A stretch of 64,000 nucleotides of DNA from Aquicella siphonis (GCF_902459485.1 NZ_LR699119.1:2232001-2296000), one strand, 5' to 3'; numbered from the stretch's first letter, positions 1 through 8,270 are shown. Made by a program: numbers and translations. The notes: a model not told the origin generated them from the letters alone.

Positions 1-387
1 TATGAAAATTTCGCATTAATCTATCGCGAACACACAAGAATCTTATCAAGCACTTGTAGACAGCTGGCTTTGGGCGAAGGTGGCTTATGCTGGTTATTAA
101 AATCTTTTACTTATGGCCAGTGCATCTCATCTCAGGTAAATGTGGTTTTAATTTTATTGGTATTATTTTTCTTATTTGATGCTGCACAATATCTGATATC
201 GAGCATTTTGTACAAGAACAAAGCAGAAGAATATTATGAAAAAATAAAGATCGGAGATGTAAAAGATGAATCAGAACTAATTGAACCACCCAGCTTGAAT
301 AAGCCAGGAAGTATATGTTTTACGATAAAATTTTCCATACTGGTATTTGCTTCGATTTATCTTATATTTTTAATTTTAAAAATTTAA
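1..387 (+). CDS. Membrane protein, 5' end outside the window
   Basis: The reading frame is open from the first base of the window to a TAA at 385-387, so this is the C-terminal part (about 128 residues) of a gene that begins upstream; a TTG at 70 is an internal codon rather than a convincing start. Two strongly hydrophobic stretches are visible, one starting NVVLILLVLFFLF and one at the very C-terminus (FSILVFASIYLIFLILKI), separated by a charged loop rich in Lys and Glu. No family is recognised. It lies in AT-rich DNA and converges on the three-gene cassette at 397-2085, with only 9 bases between the stop codons. It may belong to the same mobile or accessory segment. Confidence 0.6.
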   Translation, partial: YENFALIYREHTRILSSTCRQLALGEGGLCWLLKSFTYGQCISSQVNVVLILLVLFFLFDAAQYLISSILYKNKAEEYYEKIKIGDVKDESELIEPPSLNKPGSICFTIKFSILVFASIYLIFLILKI

Positions 388-396
388 GAATTTTTT

Positions 397-993
397 TCAT
401 GAATCATACCTAAGCACATCTTCCTGAAAACGACAAAAGTGAATCGAAAGCTTAAGTATAAACATATAAAAACCGGCTTGACTCAAAGTAAACAATTTAC
501 TTTTATCTCCTGATATAAAGCATCTCAATGGCTGAGAATGAATATCATCAAGGTTAGCAATGTAGTCACCACTCAAATTACCGCCTTTTGGAAAAAATAC
601 CATGGAAGTAATTCTTTGCTGCTTTATTGATTCTATTTTTGAACTTATTCTATCTTCAGACAATCCAGCATCACGAAGTAATTTCTCATAATTATCGATT
701 TTTACCAGAGGAACAAAAACAACATTAACATCTAAATCACGTTCGTTTTGAATATCTACATCACAGCTATTTGACAAAACTATTCCTTTTACACTTTTCC
801 TTTCACCGCTTACAAAATCCAAAATGGTGAACCCTGCCCAACCATCGCCCTGCAACACTTCTTGATCATGCTTGTGAATATAATAATTAATCTTAGGGAA
901 ATTTCGTATTTGATTAAGTAAATCTTCTTTCTGTTCAGGAGAAAGATAAGCAGGCAGATGATTCTTTATATCTTCTGGAAATGTGTCAGTCAT
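397..993 (-). CDS. Uncharacterised soluble protein, third gene of AT-rich cassette
   Basis: About 198 residues, no signal peptide or membrane segment. The longest frame starts at a TTG at 1023, inside the preceding gene; the ATG at 993, nine bases beyond the upstream stop codon, is the better start. The central part contains a distinctive motif GIVLSNSCDVD followed by a hydrophobic beta-like strand VNVVFVPLV; a similar S-x-x-CD pattern occurs, as far as I recall, in scattered uncharacterised bacterial proteins, but I cannot name a family. It is the last gene of a tightly packed three-gene unit with the TIGR04255-family protein and a small membrane protein, so the three probably act together. 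Function unknown. Confidence 0.7.
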   Translation of the reverse strand: MTDTFPEDIKNHLPAYLSPEQKEDLLNQIRNFPKINYYIHKHDQEVLQGDGWAGFTILDFVSGERKSVKGIVLSNSCDVDIQNERDLDVNVVFVPLVKIDNYEKLLRDAGLSEDRISSKIESIKQQRITSMVFFPKGGNLSGDYIANLDDIHSQPLRCFISGDKSKLFTLSQAGFYMFILKLSIHFCRFQEDVLRYDS

Positions 994-1001
994 TATTTTT
1001 C

Positions 1002-1346
1002 TTAGCTTTCGTACAAGTTCCAAGCATTTTTAAAATAAATTTTACTAAAATCGCTCTCAAGTTTTTCTTGAGAAGTAAGCATTTTCTGATAAAACAAACC
1101 CATTAATTCGTCAAATGCAATATCAGAAACCAAAGAAAAATCTGTTTTTAAAATATCACTATGACTATCATAAGAACTATCCTTCATGGCAGAGTAATAT
1201 TTTGTAGCAAATGGTACAGGCATTTCATTTTTAGGAACAGAAACAACAAATCCACCAATCAATATACCGGCTACAGTCGATACAGATAATAATGCTATTC
1301 CGCTATAAGTGCTCGGCTCTTGTGTGCTCGAAATAGCTTTATTCAT
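1002..1346 (-). CDS. Small single-helix membrane protein, second gene of cassette
   Basis: About 114 residues. The chosen ATG at 1346 overlaps the end of the upstream gene by eight bases (ATGAATAA), a form typical of translational coupling; the longer frame from 1397 would run deep into that gene. Residues about 16-36 (GIALLSVSTVAGILIGGFVV) form one predicted transmembrane helix, followed by a soluble C-terminal domain of about 75 residues with many Ser, Asp and Lys. No family recognised. Its place between two soluble proteins suggests that it anchors or senses for them at the inner membrane; this is inference. Confidence 0.65.
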   Translation of the reverse strand: MNKAISSTQEPSTYSGIALLSVSTVAGILIGGFVVSVPKNEMPVPFATKYYSAMKDSSYDSHSDILKTDFSLVSDIAFDELMGLFYQKMLTSQEKLESDFSKIYFKNAWNLYES

Positions 1347-2085
1347 TACCATAAATAGGCTCCAATGAATCAATAGTTTTTTCTTTAAGAAATTCAAAAA
1401 ATAATTCTTTATTTGCTGTATGAATAATTTCTAAATTATCTGGCAGAGATTTCCAAAAATCAGTTGAAGGAGCATTAGCAATAGAGTCTATACTCAATAA
1501 GATTCCCATTTTTGTTTGCTTGCCATTCTCTTCTAAAATGCTATTAGTCATGATTTGAACCGCATGCAAAAATGATTCTCGTGGTAACTCTACCCTAATA
1601 TTAACCGCATCCTTTTTTATTTGCTGAGCGCCAAGCTTTAGATCTAAATCAATCAACTCTAACTGCTTAGCAGTTGTCTCTGCTTCTATTAGATCAACAT
1701 ATTTAAGTGAATATCTTTCAATTTTCTTTAGAAAACCACAGTTTTCCAGATGTTTTGTTATTTCCAATATATTTTTCTTAAAATTAGCCCATCCTTGGTA
1801 TGGAGCATTACTGGTAACCGCACATACTCTATCTCCAATTAGAATTAAATTATTATTCCATTTAAGTTGAAAGAGTGGTGAATACTTAAAAACAGGATTA
1901 TGCTCTCTTAATTGTTCAGGAATATCTGCGGTAGGCAATTTTTGAACAGGCATATTGCCAAACTTAGCCATAAAATGGCCAAGCAATAGGTTTGATAGTA
2001 AAGATGTCGATGCCTCAAATCGAACCTCAAATACTGCTTCAATTAAAGGTTCTTTTTTTAATCTCATAGGTAAAGGCTTAGCCAT
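1339..2085 (-). CDS. TIGR04255 family protein, first gene of cassette
   Basis: About 248 residues. The N-terminus, with PLIEAVFEVRFEAS, matches my memory of the signature of the TIGR04255 family, a sporadically distributed group of about 250-residue proteins of unknown function. Later landmarks are the stretch around WANFKKNILEI and the segment IERYSLKYVDLIE, also usual for the family. No membrane segment or known catalytic motif is seen. The frame opens at a TTG at 2094 but the ATG at 2085 is the better start. It heads the cassette that continues with the genes at 1002-1346 and 397-993. The sporadic distribution, AT-rich composition and tRNA-adjacent site suggest horizontal transfer. Confidence 0.75.
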   Translation of the reverse strand: MAKPLPMRLKKEPLIEAVFEVRFEASTSLLSNLLLGHFMAKFGNMPVQKLPTADIPEQLREHNPVFKYSPLFQLKWNNNLILIGDRVCAVTSNAPYQGWANFKKNILEITKHLENCGFLKKIERYSLKYVDLIEAETTAKQLELIDLDLKLGAQQIKKDAVNIRVELPRESFLHAVQIMTNSILEENGKQTKMGILLSIDSIANAPSTDFWKSLPDNLEIIHTANKELFFEFLKEKTIDSLEPIYGNE

Positions 2086-2253
2086 ATCATTCAATTTCCC
2101 GTTTAAGCTTATGAAGCATTATACCCATCTCAATAAATTATAATATTTTTTCATGTAAACGATTTGAAATTTGCAAACCTTGTTTATTACCGAAAATTTA
2201 CCGAAATTGATTAAAATTTAATATCACAAATTGTAACCTATTGATTATTAACC

Positions 2254-2324
2254 GCTCCCTGCGGAATTCGAATCCGCGTTACCGCCGTGAGAGGGCGATG
2301 TCCTAACCACTAGACGAAGGGAGC
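2254..2324 (-). tRNA. tRNA-Glu (anticodon CTC)
   Basis: Read on the minus strand, the sequence folds as a cloverleaf: acceptor GCTCCCT pairing with AGGGAGC, D arm in GTCTAGTGGTTAGGAC, anticodon stem TCGCC/GGCGG around the loop CTCTCAC (anticodon CTC, one T-G pair at the top of the stem), and T arm GCGGA-TTCGAAT-TCCGC. The mature part is 71 bases plus a G discriminator at 2253. CCA is not encoded. The strong likeness to enterobacterial tRNA-Glu supports the identity. Its 3' end faces the AT-rich segment at 1-2250, the usual geometry for integration of mobile DNA into a tRNA gene. Confidence 0.95.
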
Positions 2325-2338
2325 ACAAAGTGATGATT

Positions 2339-3223
2339 TCAGGTGTCAAGACTGGTTTCAACCGGGCGCTCTTCAAGACTGGTTTCGCCGGAATAGAGCT
2401 GGTCCCATCCCCATTCTGTCCACGAGCCGTCATAAAGCGCGTGTTGCTCATGATTCATCAGATCAAGTGCAAAATTTAATATCGATGCGGTAATACCCGA
2501 ACCGCAGAGAGTGGTAATGGGATAATTCAAATCCACACCCACCCCGGTTAGCTGCTTACGGATTTTTTCTACCGGCTTCCAGCGTCCATCAGTTTCAAAC
2601 ATGGTGAAATAGGGGAAACAGAAGCTATTTGGAATATGGCCGGAGCGCAAACCTATCCTGATTTCCTGTCCTCCCGCGTATCTGACAGGGTGACGCACAT
2701 CTACCACCTGCTCTGAAGGATGGTGCAGATTGTTTTTCATCTGAACCAGTGAGCGAATGTTGTGCGCCTCAAAATTCACTGCATAAGGCTTGGCTGAAAC
2801 ATTTCGCGGTTCGCCAGAATCAATTTTTCCTCCATATTTTTCCCAGGCGGCATAACCGCCATCCAGAATATACAGCTGGCCTGGATTATGGCCGAAGGTT
2901 TTAAACATCCAGAGCGCGCGGCAGCTTGTATGCAGACTGGAACGATCATAAAATATGACCTTATGCTCATTTGTAATACCCAGCGCGCCAATTTTTTCGC
3001 TGATAGCGCTTTCGTTGCGCGTCAACATGTTGGGAAGAGAAGTGTCCTGATCGTTAAAATCTGCAATATCAAAAAATCGCGCGCCAGAAATATGGCTAGA
3101 CAAAAATTCTTCCCTGGCATGACGGTTATCAGCTGGCAAATGCCAGCTGGCATCAAGAATGGTGACATTCTTTTGGCTTTTGCGAAACTTGTCTAATTGA
3201 GACGCATTGATTAACCAGACCAT
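2339..3223 (-). CDS. sseA: 3-mercaptopyruvate/thiosulfate sulfurtransferase (two rhodanese domains)
   Basis: Protein of 294 residues built of two rhodanese-like domains, about 1-140 and 150-280, the usual length for SseA-type enzymes, which move sulfur from 3-mercaptopyruvate or thiosulfate to an acceptor through a cysteine persulfide. The active-site loop CGSGITA begins at Cys240 and resembles the CGSGVTA loop of mercaptopyruvate sulfurtransferases more than the CRKGVTA loop of thiosulfate sulfurtransferases. The start is supported by AGGAAAAAT just before the ATG. The last 16 or so residues carry the motif ETSL twice, encoded by a short direct repeat. It sits downstream of the oxidase operon, separated from it by a hairpin. 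Confidence 0.88.
   Translation of the reverse strand: MVWLINASQLDKFRKSQKNVTILDASWHLPADNRHAREEFLSSHISGARFFDIADFNDQDTSLPNMLTRNESAISEKIGALGITNEHKVIFYDRSSLHTSCRALWMFKTFGHNPGQLYILDGGYAAWEKYGGKIDSGEPRNVSAKPYAVNFEAHNIRSLVQMKNNLHHPSEQVVDVRHPVRYAGGQEIRIGLRSGHIPNSFCFPYFTMFETDGRWKPVEKIRKQLTGVGVDLNYPITTLCGSGITASILNFALDLMNHEQHALYDGSWTEWGWDQLYSGETSLEERPVETSLDT
2345..2386. repeat. 14-bp direct repeat in the 3' end of sseA
   Basis: TCAAGACTGGTTTC occurs at 2345-2358 and again at 2373-2386, exactly 28 bases apart and in the same frame, so that the sulfurtransferase tail reads ETSL twice. It probably arose by a small duplication of the tail just upstream of tRNA-Glu. Confidence 0.7.
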
Positions 3224-3259
3224 ATTTTTCCTGATTCACACGGTTAGTGACAGCATACC

Positions 3260-3290
3260 ACCCGCAGCCTTGTTCAGAAAGACTGCGGGT
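3260..3290 (-). terminator. Hairpin between ctaE and sseA
   Basis: ACCCGCAG (3260-3267) and CTGCGGGT (3283-3290) form a perfect 8-bp GC-rich stem with a 15-base loop. No run of T follows on the minus strand, so it may be a weak or Rho-assisted terminator of the oxidase operon or a processing site rather than a classical terminator. Confidence 0.4.
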
Positions 3291-3324
3291 CTAAATGCCT
3301 GAACCATGTAATTATATATACAAG

Positions 3325-4251
3325 TTATAACCAGTACACAAACACAAACAGGAACAACCACACCACATCAACAAAGTGCCAGTACCAAGATACGGCTTCA
3401 AATGCAAAATGATGCTCCGGCAAAAAATGCCCCTTAAGACAGCGAAACAAAATTACTGTGAGCATAATGACACCGATGCTGACATGTGCTGCGTGCAAAC
3501 CCGTCAGGGTAAAAAATGTCGTGCCATAGATTCCACTGGAAAGCTTAAGACCCAACTCAGTATAAGCTTCAATATACTCATGCGCCTGAAAACCCTCAAA
3601 GATAGCGCCGAGCAAGATGGTAAGAATCAGCCCGATAATAATTTGTTTCCGATTGCCTTTTTTAAAGCCCCAATGCGCCCAGGTGACTGTAACCGCGCTG
3701 CTCAAGAGAATCAGGGTATTGAGCGCCGGGATTCCCCAGGTTGGAATCACGGCTTCAGGCCCCTTGAATAATTCCGGGTTGGGATTAGTCAAAAGCGGCC
3801 ATACTCCCTGAAAATTCGGCCACAAATATTGATGTGTCGCGCCGCCTTTATACATATCAAGCGCCTTGACAAACTCAAAGGGGTCGCCGCTCAACTCGGT
3901 GACGCCAAATAACCGTGTATAAAACAAGGCCAGAAAGAATACGCCAAACAAGGCGACTTCGGAGACAATAAACCACATCATGCCCCAGCGGTATGTCTTA
4001 TCCATTTGGTGGCTATGCAATCCGCTCAGGCTTTCCTTTATAACGGCGCCAAACCAGCCAAACATGGTGGTCAGAAGGATAAGGATACCGCCCGCCATTA
4101 TATAAGGGCCGGCTGCTCCGCCATGCAATATCTGCACCAGCCCGATGACAGTGCAAAATATTCCGATTGTCCCCACGATAGGCCAAAAGGAGGGGTCGGC
4201 TATGAAATAATATTTGACCGGATTATATTTTTTTGTCTGCGTGCTCATCAT
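3325..4251 (-). CDS. ctaE: Cytochrome c oxidase subunit III
   Basis: Protein of 308 residues with seven hydrophobic segments, the usual layout of aa3-type subunit III in the inner membrane. Diagnostic stretches include WFGAVIKESLSG, a TFPFWG-like region at GIPALNTLILLSSAVTVTWAHW, EGFQAHEY and GLHAAHVSIG, with the terminal SWYWHFVDVVWLFLF. Subunit III stabilises the catalytic core formed by subunits I and II. It is the last gene of ctaC-ctaD-ctaG-ctaE; its start overlaps the ctaG stop by four bases (ATGA) and is preceded by AGGAAGGG. Two adjacent ATG codons make the first Met uncertain by one residue. Confidence 0.95.
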   Translation of the reverse strand: MMSTQTKKYNPVKYYFIADPSFWPIVGTIGIFCTVIGLVQILHGGAAGPYIMAGGILILLTTMFGWFGAVIKESLSGLHSHQMDKTYRWGMMWFIVSEVALFGVFFLALFYTRLFGVTELSGDPFEFVKALDMYKGGATHQYLWPNFQGVWPLLTNPNPELFKGPEAVIPTWGIPALNTLILLSSAVTVTWAHWGFKKGNRKQIIIGLILTILLGAIFEGFQAHEYIEAYTELGLKLSSGIYGTTFFTLTGLHAAHVSIGVIMLTVILFRCLKGHFLPEHHFAFEAVSWYWHFVDVVWLFLFVFVYWL

Positions 4252-4808
4252 GATCCCTTCCTTGCTTCTTTAGGGGTTGTGTCAAACAATGTGTATGCCA
4301 GCGTAATAACGTGAATTTCTTTGGGAATATCTTTGTCTATGCGAAATATCATCGGCATTTCTTTGCTTTCCTGAGCTTTCAGGCTTTGCTGGGTAAAACA
4401 AAAACATTCTATCTTGTGAAAATGGCTGAGCGCATCCGTAGGCGTCATGCTTGGGATCGCCTGGACACTCATGGTTTTTTCCGTGGTGTTTTTAGCGTGA
4501 AAAAAGATTTTATTATTTTCTCCCGGATGAACCTTGATCGATTTGGTGCGAGGAAAAAACTCCCATGGCATACCATTGTGATTGGTCGCGACAAACTGTA
4601 CCGTAATGGTGCGCGAGAGATCAGGGGGTTCTTTTGTTTCAGCACTGACCGAAGTCAGCAAACCACTGTTTGCGGCAGAGGTATTGATTCCCGTTTTTTT
4701 GCAAATCAGACTGTATAACGGGACCATGGCAAAACAAAAGGCAAACATGACGGCGGCTGCGATACCGCCAATCATGAAAACCTTACGGTGAGACTTGCGC
4801 TCTGACAT
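4248..4808 (-). CDS. ctaG: Cytochrome c oxidase assembly protein Cox11/CtaG (copper delivery to CuB)
   Basis: Protein of 186 residues with a short cytoplasmic start, one membrane helix at about 10-34, and a periplasmic immunoglobulin-like domain. The motif CFCF within KIECFCFTQQ is the copper-binding site of the Cox11/CtaG family, which inserts CuB into subunit I. The stretch TVQFVATNHNGMPWEF is also typical of the family. The gene lies between ctaD (4 bases upstream) and ctaE (4-base overlap), the standard place in alpha- and gammaproteobacterial aa3 operons. Confidence 0.94.
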   Translation of the reverse strand: MSERKSHRKVFMIGGIAAAVMFAFCFAMVPLYSLICKKTGINTSAANSGLLTSVSAETKEPPDLSRTITVQFVATNHNGMPWEFFPRTKSIKVHPGENNKIFFHAKNTTEKTMSVQAIPSMTPTDALSHFHKIECFCFTQQSLKAQESKEMPMIFRIDKDIPKEIHVITLAYTLFDTTPKEARKGS

Positions 4809-4812
4809 AAAC

Positions 4813-6492
4813 TTACCTCACATATTTCTCTTCGACTTCATGAGAAACATCGCTGATTAATGGCGGAGTGGAAAAACTATGATAGGGAGGTGGTGAATCC
4901 AGCGTCCATTCCAACCCATGGGACCCTTCCCAAACCCTGCCGTCAGCTCTCTCACCCTTGCCGAACATGGTGGTGAGGATATTATAGAGAAAAATCAACT
5001 GTGCAAATCCGAGCAGAAACGCGCCAATCGTGCATACCATGTTAAATTCAGTAAACTGCGGTGCATAGTCTGCAATACGTCTGGGCATGCCGGCGAGACC
5101 CAGGAAATGCATAGGGAAAAAGGTCAGATTGACGCCAATGACCGTCAACCAGAAATGCCATTTGCCCAGGCTTTCATTGTAATAACGCCCGCACCATTTA
5201 GGCAGCCAGTAATAAACAGCGCAAAAGATGGATAAAAGCGCGCCTGCAACCAAAACATAATGGAAATGCGCAACTACAAAATAAGTATCCTGGTATTGAT
5301 AATCTGCGGGCACAATCGCAAGCATCAATCCGGAAAAGCCGCCTATCGTGAAAAGAATGACAAATGCGATTGCAAACAACATGGGAGTCTCAAAAGACAG
5401 GGATCCACGCCACATTGTGCCAACCCAGTTGAACACCTTGATGCCGGTAGGCACGGCAATCAACATGGTGACATACATGAAGTAAAGCTGCGTTCCCACT
5501 GCCATACCAGCCGTGAACATATGATGTCCCCAGACTATATAGGACAGGAAGGCGATCGCAGCCACTGCGCCAACCATGAATTCGTACCCGAACAGTCTTT
5601 TGCGGGAGAAAGTCGGGATGACTTCAGAAATAATACCGAATGCCGGCAGAATCATGATATAGACTTCAGGATGACCGAAGAACCAGAACAAATGCTGGTA
5701 CATCACAGGATCGCCGCCGCCAGCAGCATTAAAGAAGCTGGTTCCGAAATGCCGGTCAAATAAAATCATGGTGACCACGCCCGCCAATACAGGCATCGCT
5801 CCTATCAACAGAAATGCCGTGATAAACCAGGTCCAGACAAACAAGGGCACCTTCATCCAGGTCATACCCGGAGCACGCAGGTTGATGATGGTGGCAATAA
5901 TATTAATTGCGCCAAGCACGGATGAAATCCCCATCATGTGGATACCCACAATCAGGTAATCCGTACTGGGCGGCCCGTAAGTGGAAGACAATGGCGCATA
6001 CAAAGTCCAGCCAAAGTTAGGACCACCGCCCGCCATGAATAATGAAGCAATCAGTAGTGAAAACGCGAAGGGTAGAATCCAGAAACTCCAGTTATTCAAT
6101 CTGGGAAGCGCCATGTCCGGAGCGCCTATCATCATGGGAACCATCCAGTTCGCGAGTCCGACAAACGCGGGCATGATAACGCCAAACACCATCACCAGAC
6201 CGTGCACAGTCACCAGAATATTATAAAAGTTCGGGTCAAAGAACCGTGCACCCGGTTCGAATAACTGGAGGCGGATCAGGAGCGCCATACCACCGCCGAC
6301 GAACAGCATCAGCAGGCTGAATAATAAATAAAGCGTGCCTATATCCTTGTGATTGGTTGTAAACAACCAGCCTGAAATCCAGGGACGAATACCATTTTTC
6401 AAGGAATGGTGCGGCGGGGGCAGGTGTCCAATATGACCATGATGATGGCCGTCATCATGGCCGTGTGCGTGATGATGTTCTTCTTGGGTCAT
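4813..6492 (-). CDS. ctaD: Cytochrome c oxidase subunit I (heme a / a3-CuB catalytic subunit)
   Basis: Protein of 559 residues with 12 predicted membrane helices. The N-terminus is very His-rich (EEHHHAHGHDDGHHHGH), followed by WLFTTNHKDIGTLYL. The conserved GHPEVYIMILPAFG contains the CuB histidine and cross-linked tyrosine, WGHHMFTAGM gives the other CuB histidines, and VVAHFHYVL carries the heme a3 and heme a ligands. This is the proton-pumping, oxygen-reducing subunit of an aa3-type oxidase. It follows ctaC by 14 bases. The His-rich N-terminal tail could bind metal ions before assembly, which is only a suggestion. Confidence 0.97.
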   Translation of the reverse strand: MTQEEHHHAHGHDDGHHHGHIGHLPPPHHSLKNGIRPWISGWLFTTNHKDIGTLYLLFSLLMLFVGGGMALLIRLQLFEPGARFFDPNFYNILVTVHGLVMVFGVIMPAFVGLANWMVPMMIGAPDMALPRLNNWSFWILPFAFSLLIASLFMAGGGPNFGWTLYAPLSSTYGPPSTDYLIVGIHMMGISSVLGAINIIATIINLRAPGMTWMKVPLFVWTWFITAFLLIGAMPVLAGVVTMILFDRHFGTSFFNAAGGGDPVMYQHLFWFFGHPEVYIMILPAFGIISEVIPTFSRKRLFGYEFMVGAVAAIAFLSYIVWGHHMFTAGMAVGTQLYFMYVTMLIAVPTGIKVFNWVGTMWRGSLSFETPMLFAIAFVILFTIGGFSGLMLAIVPADYQYQDTYFVVAHFHYVLVAGALLSIFCAVYYWLPKWCGRYYNESLGKWHFWLTVIGVNLTFFPMHFLGLAGMPRRIADYAPQFTEFNMVCTIGAFLLGFAQLIFLYNILTTMFGKGERADGRVWEGSHGLEWTLDSPPPYHSFSTPPLISDVSHEVEEKYVR

Positions 6493-6506
6493 GATTTCGC
6501 TCCCTA

Positions 6507-8270
6507 TTATTTATTGTTTTGGCCTTGTTGCCGCGCAGCCTTGATCTGGTCTGGCGTCACCAGTGTGCCGGTATTATTGTCCCATGCGTTTCGCTCATAG
6601 GTAATAACATCAGCAAGGTCTTGATCGTTAAGTTGATCTTTGAATGCCACCATAGCGGTACCCTGCTTGCCATTCAAGACACGGTCAATATGACCATCTA
6701 CAGGACCGGTGGCAATCGCACCGCCTTTTAGTGCAGGAAATGTTGGCGGAATACCCGCACCATTTTGCTGGTGGCAAGCGACACAAGTGCTTAGATAAAC
6801 TTTTTCACCGCGAACCATCGCCGCCTTCAGATCATCTGCTGAAGAAGCAGCCGGTGTAGTGCCAGCCGGAGCCGCAGCCGGTGTAGTGCCAGCCGGAGCC
6901 GCAGTTGGCGTAGTGCCAGCCGGAGCCGCAGCCGGTGTAGTGCCAGCCGGAGCCGCAGTTGGCGTGGTGCCAGCCGGAGCCGCAGTTGGCGTGGTGCCAG
7001 CCGGAGCCGCAGTTGGCGTGGTGCCAGCCGGAGCCGCAGTTGGCGCGGCACCTGCTGGAGCTACCGTTGGTGTGGTAGACGGAGTTGTCGGTGGCGTGGC
7101 AGGCACCGCCGCTGCACCCGCTGCCGACGGTTTGACAGCCAATGCTTCATCCATGCTCTTGCCATCACGCAGCGCCTTGATTTGCACAGGCTGCACCAAG
7201 GAACCGGTATTATTCCCGAACGCGTTGCGTTCGTAAGTAATGACTGCCGCCAGATCAACATCAGAAAGCTGGTTCTTGAATGCCTGCATGGCGGTGCCTG
7301 ACTTGCCATTCACGACAATATTCACGTGATCGGCGACCGGGCCTGTGGCAATCTTGCTGCCCTTGAGAGCAGGGAAAGTCGGCGGCATACCTACGCCGCC
7401 AGGTTGATGACAGGCTGCGCAAATACCATTATAGACGCTCTCGCCTTTATCCATTAATTCCTTCATAGTCCACTCACGAGCAATATCCGCTTCGCCGCTG
7501 GTGGCCTGACCCTTCTGTTGAGCTACCCAGTTCTTGTAACCTTCCTCGCTTAGTGCCACGACAACAATAGGCATAAAAGCGTGGTTAATCCCGCAAAGCT
7601 CAGCACACTGACCACGGTAGACACCTGGCTTGTCTATTACTGCCCAAGCTTCATTGATGATGCCGCCTATCGCATCACGTTTGACTGCAAGGTCCGGAAC
7701 CCACCAGGCATGATTCACATCATTGGAAGTAATCAGGAAGCGTATCTTTTTGTGGACAGGCACAACCAACGGATGGTCAACTTCGCGCAAGTAATACTCT
7801 GACTTGGGCGCCTTGTTTTGCATCTGATCATATGGTGTAGCTAGATTACTAAAGAATTTGACGCCATCCTCTATATATTCATAATGCCACTTCCACTGAT
7901 ATCCTGTGATTTTGATAGTCACGTCTTCCTGATCATAATTATTCATATTCATCAATACCTTGGTGGCAGGGATTGCCATCAGGACAAGAATAATGACAGG
8001 TATGATGGTCCAGGTGATTTCCAGCCAGGTATGACTATGAAAGTTTGCCGGTTTCGCGCCCCTGGATTTACGATGATAAATCATGGAATAAAACATTACG
8101 CCAAACACCACAAGACCAATTGCTACGCAAATCCAGAAAATGGTCATGTGTAATTGATACACATCCCGGCTGATGGGTGAAACGCCCTGGGTCAGATTCA
8201 AAGTTGTATCGGCACAAGCCGCGCCACTTGCGACCAGTAAAGTAAACAAGGTAGATTGTATGCTTCGCAC
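6507..8270 (-). CDS. ctaC: Cytochrome c oxidase subunit II fused to two cytochrome c domains
   Basis: Protein of 587 residues. In order: signal peptide ending near CADTTL, two membrane helices (about 40-60 and 85-105), the periplasmic cupredoxin domain with the CuA motif C222-x3-C226 in CAELCGINHAFM, a first class I cytochrome c domain with CAACH at 284-288, a Pro/Ala/Thr-rich linker of eight 9-residue repeats, and a second cytochrome c domain with CVACH at 496-500. Ordinary subunit II is about half this length. The two heme domains are near copies (both contain PPTFPALKG and GP..H...V.NGK.GTAM), so one arose by duplication. They probably pass electrons from the bc1 complex to CuA without a soluble cytochrome c. 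First gene of the oxidase operon. Confidence 0.95.
   Translation of the reverse strand: MRSIQSTLFTLLVASGAACADTTLNLTQGVSPISRDVYQLHMTIFWICVAIGLVVFGVMFYSMIYHRKSRGAKPANFHSHTWLEITWTIIPVIILVLMAIPATKVLMNMNNYDQEDVTIKITGYQWKWHYEYIEDGVKFFSNLATPYDQMQNKAPKSEYYLREVDHPLVVPVHKKIRFLITSNDVNHAWWVPDLAVKRDAIGGIINEAWAVIDKPGVYRGQCAELCGINHAFMPIVVVALSEEGYKNWVAQQKGQATSGEADIAREWTMKELMDKGESVYNGICAACHQPGGVGMPPTFPALKGSKIATGPVADHVNIVVNGKSGTAMQAFKNQLSDVDLAAVITYERNAFGNNTGSLVQPVQIKALRDGKSMDEALAVKPSAAGAAAVPATPPTTPSTTPTVAPAGAAPTAAPAGTTPTAAPAGTTPTAAPAGTTPTAAPAGTTPAAAPAGTTPTAAPAGTTPAAAPAGTTPAASSADDLKAAMVRGEKVYLSTCVACHQQNGAGIPPTFPALKGGAIATGPVDGHIDRVLNGKQGTAMVAFKDQLNDQDLADVITYERNAWDNNTGTLVTPDQIKAARQQGQNNK
6850..7070 (-). repeat. 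27-bp tandem repeat encoding the linker between cytochrome c domains
   Basis: About eight copies of a 27-base unit encode the 9-residue unit PAGTTPTAA with small changes (first copy PAGAAPTAA; some copies PAGTTPAAA). The near identity of the copies shows recent expansion or gene conversion. Because the unit is a multiple of three, all copy numbers stay in frame and the linker length can change freely. Confidence 0.93.

Noticed and set aside
5260-5763. 167-codon frame opposite to ctaD
   Set aside because: It lies fully inside a firmly identified subunit I gene, its product is a low-complexity mix of His, Lys and Gln, and it has no ribosome site.
6850-7070. Repeat array considered as a CRISPR
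   Set aside because: The units are directly adjacent with no spacers and lie in frame within ctaC.
6827-7236. Open frames on both strands over the ctaC linker, with long runs of PAG/VGVVPAGA- or RLRLAP-type repeats
   Set aside because: They are shadows of the 27-bp tandem repeat, whose length is a multiple of three and which has no stop in several frames.
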